Below the pieces are notes generated by a model that saw only the letters and a list, made by a program, of their open reading frames with translations, was not told where the DNA came from and searched no databases. This document shows positions 16,776 through 25,235 of a stretch of 64,000 nt of DNA, piece by piece. Position numbers and translations under genes: made by a program. This DNA is from Leptospira sp. WS60.C2 (GTDB lineage: Bacteria > Spirochaetota > Leptospiria > Leptospirales > Leptospiraceae): the NCBI RefSeq assembly GCF_040833955.1, contig NZ_CP162133.1, forward strand, positions 3,169,501 to 3,233,500, in the 5' to 3' direction. Numbering within the stretch: position 1 is the first letter of the stretch; the number at the start of each line of letters is the position of its first letter.

Positions 16776-17105
16776 ATGGAAAAGAAGTACAAAACACTCA
16801 AAGATTTTTTCCCATTCTATTTAGAAGAGCACAGTCACCCGTTTAACCGAGCGTTACATTTCGTTGGCTCTAGCCTTGCTCTAGGCTGCATTCTAGGATT
16901 TATCGCTACTGGTAAATGGTTTATCTTAGGTATGGCGCTTGTTAGTGGGTACTTCTTCGCATGGATTGGACATTTTTTTGTCGAAAAGAATCGACCAGCA
17001 ACATTCACATATCCTTTTTATTCCTTTCTTTCTGATTGGATCATGTACTTTAAAATGTTAACGGGTCGTATTGATGTTGAATTTGCCAAAATTAAGTCAA
17101 AATAA
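16776..17105 (+). CDS. Mpo1-like (DUF962) membrane protein
   Basis: A 109-residue protein of the DUF962/Mpo1 family: DFFPFYLEEHSHPFNRALHFVG at the N-terminus, two hydrophobic segments (about 31-62) and AWIGHFFVEKNRPATF after them. In yeast, Mpo1 is an iron-dependent dioxygenase in 2-hydroxy fatty acid alpha-oxidation, and the His residues (in EHSHPFNRALH and GHFFVE) are its metal ligands. Bacterial members are mostly untested. The gene is followed closely by the lipoprotein gene at 17113. Confidence 0.75.
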   Translation: MEKKYKTLKDFFPFYLEEHSHPFNRALHFVGSSLALGCILGFIATGKWFILGMALVSGYFFAWIGHFFVEKNRPATFTYPFYSFLSDWIMYFKMLTGRIDVEFAKIKSK

Positions 17106-17112
17106 AATTAAG

Positions 17113-17703
17113 ATGAATCTAGTTCTCAAATTGACCATAACTCTTGTTTTGTTCTCTGGCTGTCGCCCGAGTGAGATCACGAAAGAAGAAATCACAACAC
17201 TCCGAGATCAAAACAAAAGTTCACTGATTTCTTTTTCCGAGATGATTTTACCAAAAATTCTCGGAACAGAATTCAAACGAGTTGAGATTGGTGTCGATAA
17301 GGACAACCTAAACGAAGTTCATGTAACGTATGGAAGTAATAGTGCTTTTACGTTCAATGATCCGTCTGAATACCGAAAAGTTTTAACCGAATATCACAGT
17401 TTAGTAATGTTGCGAATTGGATATGCGTTAAACCTTCATCATTTCCATCGCTTGTCACTTAGTCTGTCTAAACCCTTCTTCATCCAAGGAGAAAAAAATC
17501 CAGAAACGGAAATCCAAGAAGCTGAAATCTATAGGTCTACCATCAACCTATCAGATCTGCTTAGTTTTTTTGAAGCGTTTCCCAAGTTTGATCCGTACAA
17601 AGCTCCAATGATTGGAGAAAAAGAGTGGGAATCCATCACAGGAGAAATCCAAAAAAGATGGAAAGTGGAGCTCGATGAAATTAGTCGTGTGAAGGTGGAA
17701 TGA
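17113..17703 (+). CDS. Lipoprotein of unknown function
   Basis: A protein of about 196 residues with a lipoprotein signal: hydrophobic stretch (LVLKLTITLVLF) then SGC with Cys at the lipobox. The mature part is charged, with no recognised domain. The ATG chosen is 14 codons inside a longer open frame and sits 7 bases after the previous gene's stop. The gene ends inside aat on the opposite strand (23-base convergent overlap). The lipobox is clear; the function is not. Confidence 0.65.
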   Translation: MNLVLKLTITLVLFSGCRPSEITKEEITTLRDQNKSSLISFSEMILPKILGTEFKRVEIGVDKDNLNEVHVTYGSNSAFTFNDPSEYRKVLTEYHSLVMLRIGYALNLHHFHRLSLSLSKPFFIQGEKNPETEIQEAEIYRSTINLSDLLSFFEAFPKFDPYKAPMIGEKEWESITGEIQKRWKVELDEISRVKVE

Positions 17704-18346
17704 TCCAAGGAGTCATATCAGAAACTGCATGCTCCAAGCGATCTAAATAAGTCAATTTTGGAATTTCATAGGCGCCCAATTGCCAGGTCACATGATTGAG
17801 TTGTTGGGTGTCGAATAACTCAAAACTCGATTCTCGCAATTTTGCAAATAAATGATAGAGTGCAATTTTTCCCGCATCCGATTCGAAAGAGAACATACTC
17901 TCGCCTGCAAAAAACTTACCAATGGCAACCCCATACACTCCGCCCACAAGAACGTGGTCGGCATTCCAAACTTCCACAGAGTGTGCCCAACCAAGTTTAT
18001 GAAGTTGTAAATAACCAGCATGAAAGCCTGGAGTGATCCAAGTATTTTCCTTTTCTCGGTAAGCACAACCTTCCATTACAATCGGAAACGCTTCATTGTA
18101 TGTGATTCTAAATTTTTTTTGCCTGATTTTTCGAAGAACTGTTTTAGAGAAGTGAACTCGATTGAGATCAAAGATAGCACGGGGATCCAAACAATACCAA
18201 CGAATCGGATCCTCTGACCAAGGGAAAATTCCGTGGGTGTAAGCATATAACAAACGATCCACGGTGAAGTCACCTCCAACGGCAACTAAGTCTTCCCTCC
18301 AAGTGCGAGGATTTTTGAAAAATTGGTCATAACTTCTTTTGGTCAA
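17681..18346 (-). CDS. aat: Leucyl/phenylalanyl-tRNA-protein transferase
   Basis: A 221-residue Aat: GGDFTVDRLLYAYTHGIFPW near the N-terminus, RWYCLDPRAIF, then WITPGFHAGY.QLH.LGWAHSVE, GGVYGVAIGKFFAGESMF and FELFDTQQLNHVT. It adds Leu or Phe from aminoacyl-tRNA to proteins with N-terminal Arg or Lys, marking them for ClpS/ClpAP. The start is TTG, overlapping the TGA of the upstream gene (TTGA), so it is probably translationally coupled. Length is normal for the family. Confidence 0.93.
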   Translation of the reverse strand: MTKRSYDQFFKNPRTWREDLVAVGGDFTVDRLLYAYTHGIFPWSEDPIRWYCLDPRAIFDLNRVHFSKTVLRKIRQKKFRITYNEAFPIVMEGCAYREKENTWITPGFHAGYLQLHKLGWAHSVEVWNADHVLVGGVYGVAIGKFFAGESMFSFESDAGKIALYHLFAKLRESSFELFDTQQLNHVTWQLGAYEIPKLTYLDRLEHAVSDMTPWIIPPSHD

Positions 18347-19074
18347 GGTTCCAAAACATCCTTGGGATAATCGTAAACGATTTTTACCTTCAAACTTTTT
18401 CCATTTTCATCATTGATATTAGAAAGTCCGTCAAATTGTAAAATTCGCCTTGTTTGTACATCATATACCAATAAGAAAGGTTTCACAACTTGTTTGAGTA
18501 AGAAATTATCAATTTCTAATCGTAAGTACATTGCCTGCCTGCCTTTCCATTCCCCATCCTTAATTTTTAAAACGGCAAATTTATAATCATCCAATTGCAC
18601 TGGAGCAATAAAATGAAAGGACAATCGCTCTCCTCGGGAAAGGGGTTCCCAGTTGTTCCGAACAAAATAATCAAAACCCCCGTCCATTACGGCAGGTGTT
18701 TTGGGAGTATAGGTTTTTTCGGAAAGTGGATCTTCTTTTTTTCGTTTATAGAACAGGCGCACTGACTTCCCTTTTACGTCCGCACCTTCTGTGTAACCAT
18801 CGCGATCATCGACTGTTTTAAATGTTGGAACTTCTGGATTTTGATCAAATTCAATGTGTTTGGAACCAAACACCTTCCCATTTGCATCTTTATATTGGAT
18901 CTCAGAGTGAGTGTGCTTTCCATTATTATAATATTCTTTATGATTGTCTGAATAAACATATTTGCCCGTGGTTAAGTCGTATGCTTTCCCAAAATATTGG
19001 TATCTAGGTTTTTCTGCTAGGAGTGGCAAAAAGGATGGAAAAACTATGGCGAAAAATAGAATTTTACATATCAT
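18343..19074 (-). CDS. Exported protein of unknown function (outer-membrane sorting-like)
   Basis: A protein of about 243 residues with a signal peptide (ILFFAIVFPSFLPLLA, then EKPRYQ). The mature part is beta-rich with aromatic and charged strands (KSVRLFYKRKK, ERLSFHFIAPVQLD, VLKIKDGEWKG). I do not recognise a domain. The ATG chosen is the one in front of the signal peptide; a GTG-like start at 19113 would overlap the divergent gene. It is the first gene of a two-gene unit with aat, separated from the divergent PilZ-like gene by 12 bases. Confidence 0.6.
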   Translation of the reverse strand: MICKILFFAIVFPSFLPLLAEKPRYQYFGKAYDLTTGKYVYSDNHKEYYNNGKHTHSEIQYKDANGKVFGSKHIEFDQNPEVPTFKTVDDRDGYTEGADVKGKSVRLFYKRKKEDPLSEKTYTPKTPAVMDGGFDYFVRNNWEPLSRGERLSFHFIAPVQLDDYKFAVLKIKDGEWKGRQAMYLRLEIDNFLLKQVVKPFLLVYDVQTRRILQFDGLSNINDENGKSLKVKIVYDYPKDVLEP

Positions 19075-19086
19075 ATTCCTTAGACC

Positions 19087-20259
19087 ATGAAAAAATACAG
19101 ACTGACTGACCAAAGGACACTTTTAGGGATCGTATCCAAGCTCACCACAACCGTCCTCCAAGACAGAGAAACAAATCAAAAAATGACTCTGACGAGTCCA
19201 GTGGCAGTCAATGATATCTTAAAATCAGTCCATATCACCATTGTCGCCACAGAACCAATCCTTTCAAAACCCAAATCCTTGGTTTGCGTCTTAAAAGAAA
19301 ACCGGGTGGAACTTCGGGTCAAACCTGTAAATCCTTACCAAGACGATTTGTTACAAGTTTACGAGATTTTGATCGAACCGCTGGAACGTTCTGCCAAACG
19401 AGCAGCCATCGAAGATATCTCAGCGTATGAACTCAAAATGGCACAAACCGCAGATCTAGGGACTGTGATTTCCATTTATGGAAAAACATCCATCATCAAC
19501 CAAGCCTTAAACCAATGGCAGATGCACTTAGAACAAGTTTTAACCAACTTTGGTTACTTTATCAAAAAAGTCCAAATTGGATTTTATTATGCCGCAGACA
19601 CTCAACTTATGGAAGCTCTTGCAATTTCCAAAGTACCATATTACGTGCGTGATGCGAATCGAAGAATTTTTTACACGGACAGAGGCTTTTATAGTCCTAA
19701 AAAATTAAGCGAAATATATATACGTTCCTACTTAGATTCTCTACTGCTCAATAACACAAAATCCACACTAATCTTTCCTTTTTTCTCGAATGGGAAAGTC
19801 CTATTGGGATACTTCGAAATCATCAGCAATTTACCTGACTTGGGAAACGCCTCTCTACAATCCAACATCGAAGGTCCAGAAGGCATCGGCCCTCTATTGT
19901 CCTTTTTAGAACAAAAAGCGGAAGAGTTTGTATTTCAGCTTGAGTTTGCCTATGCAAAAGATTGGGAAACCATCATTCGCACAACACCCGTTAGAGATAT
20001 CAGTCAAGATGGTCGGGGAATTGGAATAACACTTCCTAAAGAATGCAAAATTGATGGAAGACCTATTGGATCCCCAGTTTCATTTCAACTGAAGATCAAC
20101 TCAGCTCCTTATACCTTTTTTGGAAGTTTACGCAGTCTAAAAAAAGGAGAGGATCAAACGACAAACATTGGCGTACAAATCTTCCAATGTGACAAAACGG
20201 AAGGGATGTCTCTCTTAAGCACGTATGCATCAAATTTAATTGGAGAAGCTGTTTCATGA
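19087..20259 (+). CDS. PilZ-like three-part protein (DUF1577-like)
   Basis: A 390-residue soluble protein. The N-terminus (about 1-110) and the C-terminus (about 295-380, with PVRDISQDGRGIGITLP) each look like PilZ beta-barrels; the C-terminal DIS.dG.G is the PilZ second motif. The central part resembles a GAF-like sensor (LIFPFFSNGKVLLGYFEI). The same plan recurs in the gene at 34745, so both may be c-di-GMP or lipid-signal receptors, but the RxxxR motif is not clear here. It is coupled to the next gene by an ATGA overlap. Confidence 0.5.
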   Translation: MKKYRLTDQRTLLGIVSKLTTTVLQDRETNQKMTLTSPVAVNDILKSVHITIVATEPILSKPKSLVCVLKENRVELRVKPVNPYQDDLLQVYEILIEPLERSAKRAAIEDISAYELKMAQTADLGTVISIYGKTSIINQALNQWQMHLEQVLTNFGYFIKKVQIGFYYAADTQLMEALAISKVPYYVRDANRRIFYTDRGFYSPKKLSEIYIRSYLDSLLLNNTKSTLIFPFFSNGKVLLGYFEIISNLPDLGNASLQSNIEGPEGIGPLLSFLEQKAEEFVFQLEFAYAKDWETIIRTTPVRDISQDGRGIGITLPKECKIDGRPIGSPVSFQLKINSAPYTFFGSLRSLKKGEDQTTNIGVQIFQCDKTEGMSLLSTYASNLIGEAVS

Positions 20260-20630
20260 CACCTGAGCAGTATGAAACGATTATCAAGTTACTCACTGAA
20301 ATTCAAAACCAAGGAGGCAAGGATCCATACCGATTGGTTTTGTATTTAGTCCCCCATATTGGGATTATCTTTGGTACCACGTTTTTGTTTTTTTTGTTTC
20401 AATGGTGGCATAAGCAAAAAATGGCACTGATCCAAGCGGGACAATACAAACCTTGGAGTTTTGACATCAGATTGTATTCATTTTTCCTTGGTCTTTTGTT
20501 GACATTCACTGGTTTTGCATTATCGTTTGTATTTATACTCGTCTTAGGTCGTTCTATGGCGATGTTAGGAGGGTTAATCCCATTCGCGATTGGACTCGGT
20601 CTCTTGACCTTTTACAAACTGCACAGGTAA
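20256..20630 (+). CDS. Small membrane protein of unknown function
   Basis: A 124-residue protein with an N-terminal amphipathic helix (residues 1-22) and three predicted membrane helices: LVLYLVPHIGIIFGTTFLFF, LYSFFLGLLLTFTGFALSF and MAMLGGLIPFAIGLGLL. The loop WHKQKMALIQAGQYKP is a common feature of small bacterial DUF-type membrane proteins next to sigma factors, but no family can be named. It overlaps the gene before it (ATGA) and its stop codon touches the start region of the sigma factor. Confidence 0.6.
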   Translation: MTPEQYETIIKLLTEIQNQGGKDPYRLVLYLVPHIGIIFGTTFLFFLFQWWHKQKMALIQAGQYKPWSFDIRLYSFFLGLLLTFTGFALSFVFILVLGRSMAMLGGLIPFAIGLGLLTFYKLHR

Positions 20631-21199
20631 CAAAGACCAACCGTAAGTGTAATGACGAGGATTGGCAATCCATCCAATCCGTCTTACATGGTGATGTATC
20701 CCAATTTGAAGTATTGATGAAACGATACCAGGGTATGGTGTACTCGCAAGCTCGTAAGGCATTTCTATCAGAAGAAGAAGCAGAAGATTTCACTCAGGAA
20801 GTCTTCCTTAGGGCATATGAGTCCTTGAGTCAATTTCGGGGAGAAGCCCAATTTTCGACTTGGTTGTTTCAAATTGCCAAATTTCGCTTAACAAAAGTTA
20901 ATAAAAAGAAAACTCATCTTATTACAGATTGGTCAGACGACATCGCAAGTGTTGCTGACAAAACGAAACCTTCCGTTGTTGAAATTTTAGATAAAGAAGA
21001 AACACATCATAACTTACATTCTCTAATTGCAAAACTTCCCTCTTCTTACCAATTACCCATACGATTGCACTATTTCGAGAATAAACCTTTAAAAGAAATT
21101 GCGAATGATCTAAACATCAAACTGAATACCATCAAAAGTCACATAGCGCGAGGAAAAGAACTGCTTAGAAAATGGTGGTCACATGAAATCGAAGGATAA
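20627..21199 (+). CDS. ECF-type RNA polymerase sigma factor with no normal start codon
   Basis: Region 2 (GDVSQFEVLMKRYQGMVY, EDFTQEVFLRAYESL, ARKAF) and region 4 (LPSSYQLPIRLHYFE, LKEIANDLN, NTIKSHIARGKELL) identify a sigma-70 family ECF factor. Homology clearly continues upstream of the first usable codon (TTG 20714), to about CNDEDW. The coordinate given is a GTA codon at 20627 that overlaps the previous stop (GTAA). An in-frame ATT at 20582 has AGGAGGG eight bases before it and is another candidate. A genuine GTG lost by one base change would explain the pattern. It is followed by two membrane genes that could be its regulators. Confidence 0.7.
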   Translation, partial: VTKTNRKCNDEDWQSIQSVLHGDVSQFEVLMKRYQGMVYSQARKAFLSEEEAEDFTQEVFLRAYESLSQFRGEAQFSTWLFQIAKFRLTKVNKKKTHLITDWSDDIASVADKTKPSVVEILDKEETHHNLHSLIAKLPSSYQLPIRLHYFENKPLKEIANDLNIKLNTIKSHIARGKELLRKWWSHEIEG

Positions 21200-21539
21200 A
21201 AATAAAAAGAATATTGATCAGTTTTTTGTTTACCCTGATCCGTTTTTAAAACACTCGGAGGCTCCTTCATTCATTCGCATTCGAGTGTTAGGGCAAATTT
21301 TGCCGATTAAGTTTTTAATCTCTTCTTTGTTTGTTTCTTTTTTGTTGTTACTCATTCCCTTTGGAGCAATGTTATTTTCCGTTCGCCAGGATGAAAGTTC
21401 GGTGTATTTGTTGCCCCTTCTGATTAGTTCTAGTTTATTTTTTTGCTTTTACTCTCTCGTTCTTGGCTTTTTGCTCCTCAATACAAGAATTCCTTTTCTG
21501 AATGCATGGAAAGAGAAACTTGGATTTGAAGAGGTTTAA
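21183..21539 (+). CDS. Small membrane protein, possible sigma-factor partner
   Basis: A 118-residue protein with a cytoplasmic N-terminus of about 40 residues and two membrane helices (LISSLFVSFLLLLIPFGAML and LLISSSLFFCFYSLVLGFLLL). It overlaps the sigma gene by 17 bases. Anti-sigma factors of ECF systems have this placement and topology, but no ZAS zinc motif (HxxxCxxC) is present, so the role is only suggested by position. Confidence 0.55.
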   Translation: MKSKDKNKKNIDQFFVYPDPFLKHSEAPSFIRIRVLGQILPIKFLISSLFVSFLLLLIPFGAMLFSVRQDESSVYLLPLLISSSLFFCFYSLVLGFLLLNTRIPFLNAWKEKLGFEEV

Positions 21540-21545
21540 TCATTT

Positions 21546-21926
21546 GTGAAAGGTCTTTATTTCTCACTCCTACTTATTTTTGGGACTTCGCTCTCAGCAG
21601 AAGCTATACCATCAGCCGAAGAATTTCTGAAAATGGATTTAGACAAGTCCATTCGTTTGGTCGAATCCCTTTCCAAAGAAGAAGCAAAAGTACTTGTCTC
21701 AGAACTGCGCTTGGAAGTGAAAAAATCCTATCCAAAGGCAGATCATTTTTACTTTCTCATTTCCCATTTGGAAGAAATCCAAGCGATTGAAAAAGAACAA
21801 GCAAGACTCAAATCACTGCTTTGGGTATATGTGCTCGCCTTTGTTTTGTTCACTGGATTTTTAGGACTCATCCTCCTTCGTCAAAGAAAGGCAATCCGAG
21901 ACATCAATCAGATGCTCGGTCATTAA
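21546..21926 (+). CDS. Small exported membrane-anchored protein of unknown function
   Basis: A 126-residue protein starting at GTG 21546. It has a signal peptide (LYFSLLLIFGTSLSAEA), a helical charged centre (about 25-85) and one C-terminal membrane helix (LLWVYVLAFVLFTGFLGLILL). The periplasmic part is acidic and lysine-rich. It follows the gene at 21183 by 6 bases, so it belongs to the sigma-factor unit. No family was recognised. Confidence 0.5.
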   Translation: MKGLYFSLLLIFGTSLSAEAIPSAEEFLKMDLDKSIRLVESLSKEEAKVLVSELRLEVKKSYPKADHFYFLISHLEEIQAIEKEQARLKSLLWVYVLAFVLFTGFLGLILLRQRKAIRDINQMLGH

Positions 21927-21964
21927 AAAGGAATCGATTTTTTGTCACCGTATTGTATTCTTTT

Positions 21965-21984
21965 TGTAACGAACCGATGTTACA
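21965..21984. promoter_or_regulatory. Inverted repeat in the leader of the response regulator gene
   Basis: Perfect TGTAAC (21965-21970) and GTTACA (21979-21984) arms around 8 bases, 14 bases before the ATG at 21998. Placement suits autoregulation by an OmpR/PhoB-type regulator, though those usually bind direct repeats. Low confidence. Confidence 0.25.
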
Positions 21985-21997
21985 TTGAAATAGATTC

Positions 21998-22672
21998 ATG
22001 AAAATACTGATCGTAGATGACGAGGAAGACATTGCTGGCCTGATCCAATTTCATTTGGAAGAAGAAGGTTTCCAAACCGAAGTTTGCCATAATGGCATGG
22101 AAGTTCTCCCTCGTTTAGAAAAAAACATACCTGACGGCATTATCTTAGATTTGATGTTACCTGGCATTGGAGGTATGGATCTCTGCAAACGCATCAAAGA
22201 AAAATACCCACAAATTCCCATCATTATGGTCACCGCAAAAACCGGCGAAACCGACGTAGTTTTGGGCCTTGAGTTGGGTGCAGACGATTACATTCGAAAA
22301 CCATTTAATATCAGAGAACTTGTTGCACGTGTCAGAACTGTGACACGCAGAACTGCGGATCCAAGCCAAGAAGTACAAGGGACGATTACCACTGGAAAAA
22401 TTCAAATCAATCCAACGGCGCACAAAGTATTTGTCGAAGGAACGGAAATTGACTTAACTTTGATAGAATTCAAACTATTACAATTGTTTGCTGGTAATCC
22501 TGGAGTTGCATTTTCTCGAGATAAACTGTTAGATCGAATTTGGGGCAAAGATGTATTTGTTACTGATCGCACTGTAGATGTCAATATCAAACGACTAAGG
22601 GACAAATTGCTCTCAGAAAAAGAACGACTCGAAACGATCCGCGGAGTCGGTTATCGATTCCGAGATGCGTAG
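21998..22672 (+). CDS. OmpR/PhoB-family response regulator
   Basis: A 224-residue protein with a receiver domain (VDDEEDIAGL, phospho-acceptor Asp51 in IILDLMLPG, Thr in MVTAKTG, Lys in YIRKPF) and a winged-helix effector (LTLIEFKLLQLFAGNPG, FSRDKLLDRIWGKD, RTVDVNIKRLRDKL, IRGVGYRF). This is the PhoB/OmpR layout, and the sequence is closest in feel to PhoB. The gene overlaps the histidine kinase gene by 8 bases and so forms a cognate pair. The signal is not known; phosphate is one possibility. Confidence 0.9.
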   Translation: MKILIVDDEEDIAGLIQFHLEEEGFQTEVCHNGMEVLPRLEKNIPDGIILDLMLPGIGGMDLCKRIKEKYPQIPIIMVTAKTGETDVVLGLELGADDYIRKPFNIRELVARVRTVTRRTADPSQEVQGTITTGKIQINPTAHKVFVEGTEIDLTLIEFKLLQLFAGNPGVAFSRDKLLDRIWGKDVFVTDRTVDVNIKRLRDKLLSEKERLETIRGVGYRFRDA

Positions 22673-24029
22673 TTTCTTTTCAACCCTCCTTCTTCTCAAC
22701 TGGGGTCTTTTGCTTGTTCTTTTGACTCTGGCTTTAGGTGTTTTTTATATCTATGACTTAGTTGTGCCCGCAGTGAGACCTCTGATTTTATTTGGGTTTG
22801 TTCTCATTGCAATCTTTGGAACATTTTATATTTCGACAAACATTGCAATGCGGGTCACAGATCCTCTAGCCACGGTTGAGAAAAAAACAAAGGAAATCAA
22901 TGCAGGAGATTTTGGTGTTGAATTATCTTCGCCTGATATCCGTGAGTTGGCGACACTTGCATCCTCAATTAATGAAATGGCAAGACGACTCAAGGTTCAA
23001 TTTTTGGATCTAACGGTTGAAAAAGAAAAATTTAATTATTTACTTCAAAATTTAAAGGAAGGTGTTTTTGCGATTGATCGAAATCATAATTTTTTGTTTT
23101 TAAATCGAAATATCGCAGAGACACTTATCGAAAAAAATTCCCAATTTAAAGAATATGCACCTTCTATTAAAAACAAAGAACTTCTGAATTTTATCTCAGA
23201 TAAAATTAAATCAGGAAAAGAAGGAAAAACAGAATTCCAAGATGGTTTGCATTTTTATACAGCAAGGATTTATCCTATCAAATCTGATGCGATGGTACAA
23301 CTCTACATTGGAGTGATTTCCGATATTACAGAAGATAGACAAAACCAACTAATCCGAGAACAATTTTTTCAGAATGCCTCCCATGAATTAAAAACTCCCA
23401 TCACATCAATCAAAGGTTATGCGGAAACTTTGGAATACAAATTAAAGTTAGCTCCAGAGTCAAACGAACGGAAGTTTTTAGATGCTATACTTAGAAACAC
23501 AGAAAGGCTCATTCGAATTGTTGAAGATATGTTGACTGTTTCTAGATTAGAGAATCACAAAACTGTTTTGAATCTTACGAATGTATCTCTATTTGATCTG
23601 GTGAAAAATGTATCCGAGTCGCTTGGAGTACTTTATTCGCAAAAAAAGCAAAATTTAGTATTGGATATACCGACAAACCTAACCGTTCGCGCAGATCGTT
23701 TATTATTGGAAGATTTACTTGTAAATTTAATCTCGAATGCTTCCGCCTATAGCCCGGAAGGTTCGGATGTGATTGTAAAAGCCACTACAACCGAAGAATC
23801 CAATGTCATCCAAGTGATTGATCACGGGATTGGTATATCACCAGAAGATGCAGAACGCATCTTTGAACGTTTCTTCCGAGTGGATACCAATCGATCCAGA
23901 AAGGAAGGAGGAACTGGACTTGGCCTCTCCATCGTGAAACACATCGCAAGGCTCCACTCTGGGGAAGTGTCCGTAGCTCCCAATCCGAACGGTGGTTCCA
24001 TCTTCTCCTTTGTTTTTCCTAAAAAATAG
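22665..24029 (+). CDS. Membrane sensor histidine kinase (PhoR-like)
   Basis: A 454-residue kinase: two membrane helices (about 10-60, with almost no periplasmic loop), a HAMP region (60-115), a PAS domain (about 120-225), HisKA with the phospho-acceptor His240 in NASHELKTPI, then HATPase_c with N (NLISNASAYS), G1 (DHGIGI), F (FERFFRVD) and G2 (GGTGLGLSIVK) boxes. The short extracytoplasmic part implies sensing in the membrane or by the PAS domain, as in PhoR. It is coupled to its regulator by an 8-base overlap. Confidence 0.9.
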   Translation: MRSFFSTLLLLNWGLLLVLLTLALGVFYIYDLVVPAVRPLILFGFVLIAIFGTFYISTNIAMRVTDPLATVEKKTKEINAGDFGVELSSPDIRELATLASSINEMARRLKVQFLDLTVEKEKFNYLLQNLKEGVFAIDRNHNFLFLNRNIAETLIEKNSQFKEYAPSIKNKELLNFISDKIKSGKEGKTEFQDGLHFYTARIYPIKSDAMVQLYIGVISDITEDRQNQLIREQFFQNASHELKTPITSIKGYAETLEYKLKLAPESNERKFLDAILRNTERLIRIVEDMLTVSRLENHKTVLNLTNVSLFDLVKNVSESLGVLYSQKKQNLVLDIPTNLTVRADRLLLEDLLVNLISNASAYSPEGSDVIVKATTTEESNVIQVIDHGIGISPEDAERIFERFFRVDTNRSRKEGGTGLGLSIVKHIARLHSGEVSVAPNPNGGSIFSFVFPKK

Positions 24030-24080
24030 ATTCTCGTAAGAGAAGTACCAGGATAGAATATTGGTATCCGGTAGGTATTT

Positions 24081-25235
24081 ATGAAGTATCCTTTGGGATT
24101 TTACTCCTTTGGCAAAAACATTGGTATCAAAGATTCAAGTTTAGATTTTGCAGTGATTTATTCTGAGGTGCGTTGCCACGCAGCAGCGGTGTTCACTCGG
24201 AATAATTTTCCAGGAGCGCCTATTTATGTTGGTCGTGATCACATCAAAGATGGATTTTTACAAGCCATCGTTATCAATTCAAAAAATTCAAATGTAGCAA
24301 CGGGTGAAAAAGGGATCCAAGATTCTTATCAAATCTGTGAGACCTTGGCAAAATCCCTAGGAATAACCAAGGAAGATATTTTACCCTCTTCTACTGGCGT
24401 CATCGGAGTTCCTCTTCCCATCGAAAAAATTCTATCTGCATGCGCTGTTGCCAAAGAAAATTTAAAACCAGGTAACTTGGATGAGGTGGCAGAAGCCATC
24501 ATGACCACCGATACGAAGAAAAAAATATCATACCGCCCCATCAATTATGAAGGGAAAGAAGGAGTTATGTACGGAATAGCAAAAGGAGCTGGGATGATCG
24601 AACCAAATATGGCTACCATGTTGTCCTATATCCTTTGTGATTTTTTACCAGAATCCAAAGATCTGAAAGGAATTTTAAAACGGGTGGTAGACCAAACTTA
24701 CAATTGTATCACCATCGACTCTGACACATCCACAAGTGATACCGTTGTACTTATGTGTTCTGGAAAACTCGGAACCATTCCTGATCATGATTTTGAATTG
24801 GTACTAAAAGAAATTGCAACGGATCTTTCCAAAAAAATTGCAAGAGATGGAGAGGGTGCCAGTAAGTTAATTGAACTCACTGTAAAAAAAGGAAGAGACG
24901 AGAACCAAGTTACCAAAATTGGAAAGTCGATCCTCAACTCACCACTTGTGAAAACAGCAATTTATGGCGGAGATCCGAACTGGGGTCGATTCATTATGGC
25001 AATTGGAAAAGTGTTTGATGAGCCAATTCCCTATGAACATCTAGAAATTCAATTGGGTGGAATTTCAGTCAAAGGAGCAAGTAACGAAACCAAATCGAAG
25101 TTAGCCGAATATTTGAAATCCAACGAAGAAATCTTTATCACTGTAGAACTCAATACGGGTAATTCTGAAAAAACATTCTGGAGTTGTGATTTTACAGAAG
25201 GATATATCCAAGAGAACGCATACTATACAACATGA
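24081..25235 (+). CDS. argJ: Arginine biosynthesis bifunctional protein ArgJ
   Basis: A 384-residue ArgJ (ornithine acetyltransferase / N-acetylglutamate synthase). The autocatalytic cleavage motif GMIEPNMATML is present, with the nucleophile Thr179, and YGGDPNWGRFI near the C-terminus is also conserved. It recycles the acetyl group in the ornithine pathway and may also make N-acetylglutamate. Its TGA overlaps the next gene's ATG (ATGA), an unexpected pairing of amino-acid and signalling genes. Confidence 0.92.
   Translation: MKYPLGFYSFGKNIGIKDSSLDFAVIYSEVRCHAAAVFTRNNFPGAPIYVGRDHIKDGFLQAIVINSKNSNVATGEKGIQDSYQICETLAKSLGITKEDILPSSTGVIGVPLPIEKILSACAVAKENLKPGNLDEVAEAIMTTDTKKKISYRPINYEGKEGVMYGIAKGAGMIEPNMATMLSYILCDFLPESKDLKGILKRVVDQTYNCITIDSDTSTSDTVVLMCSGKLGTIPDHDFELVLKEIATDLSKKIARDGEGASKLIELTVKKGRDENQVTKIGKSILNSPLVKTAIYGGDPNWGRFIMAIGKVFDEPIPYEHLEIQLGGISVKGASNETKSKLAEYLKSNEEIFITVELNTGNSEKTFWSCDFTEGYIQENAYYTT

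Noticed and set aside
24059..24080. Repeat of GGTATCCGGTAGG before argJ as an ArgR box
   Set aside because: Too short and asymmetric; it overlaps the ribosome site and has no ARG-box palindrome.
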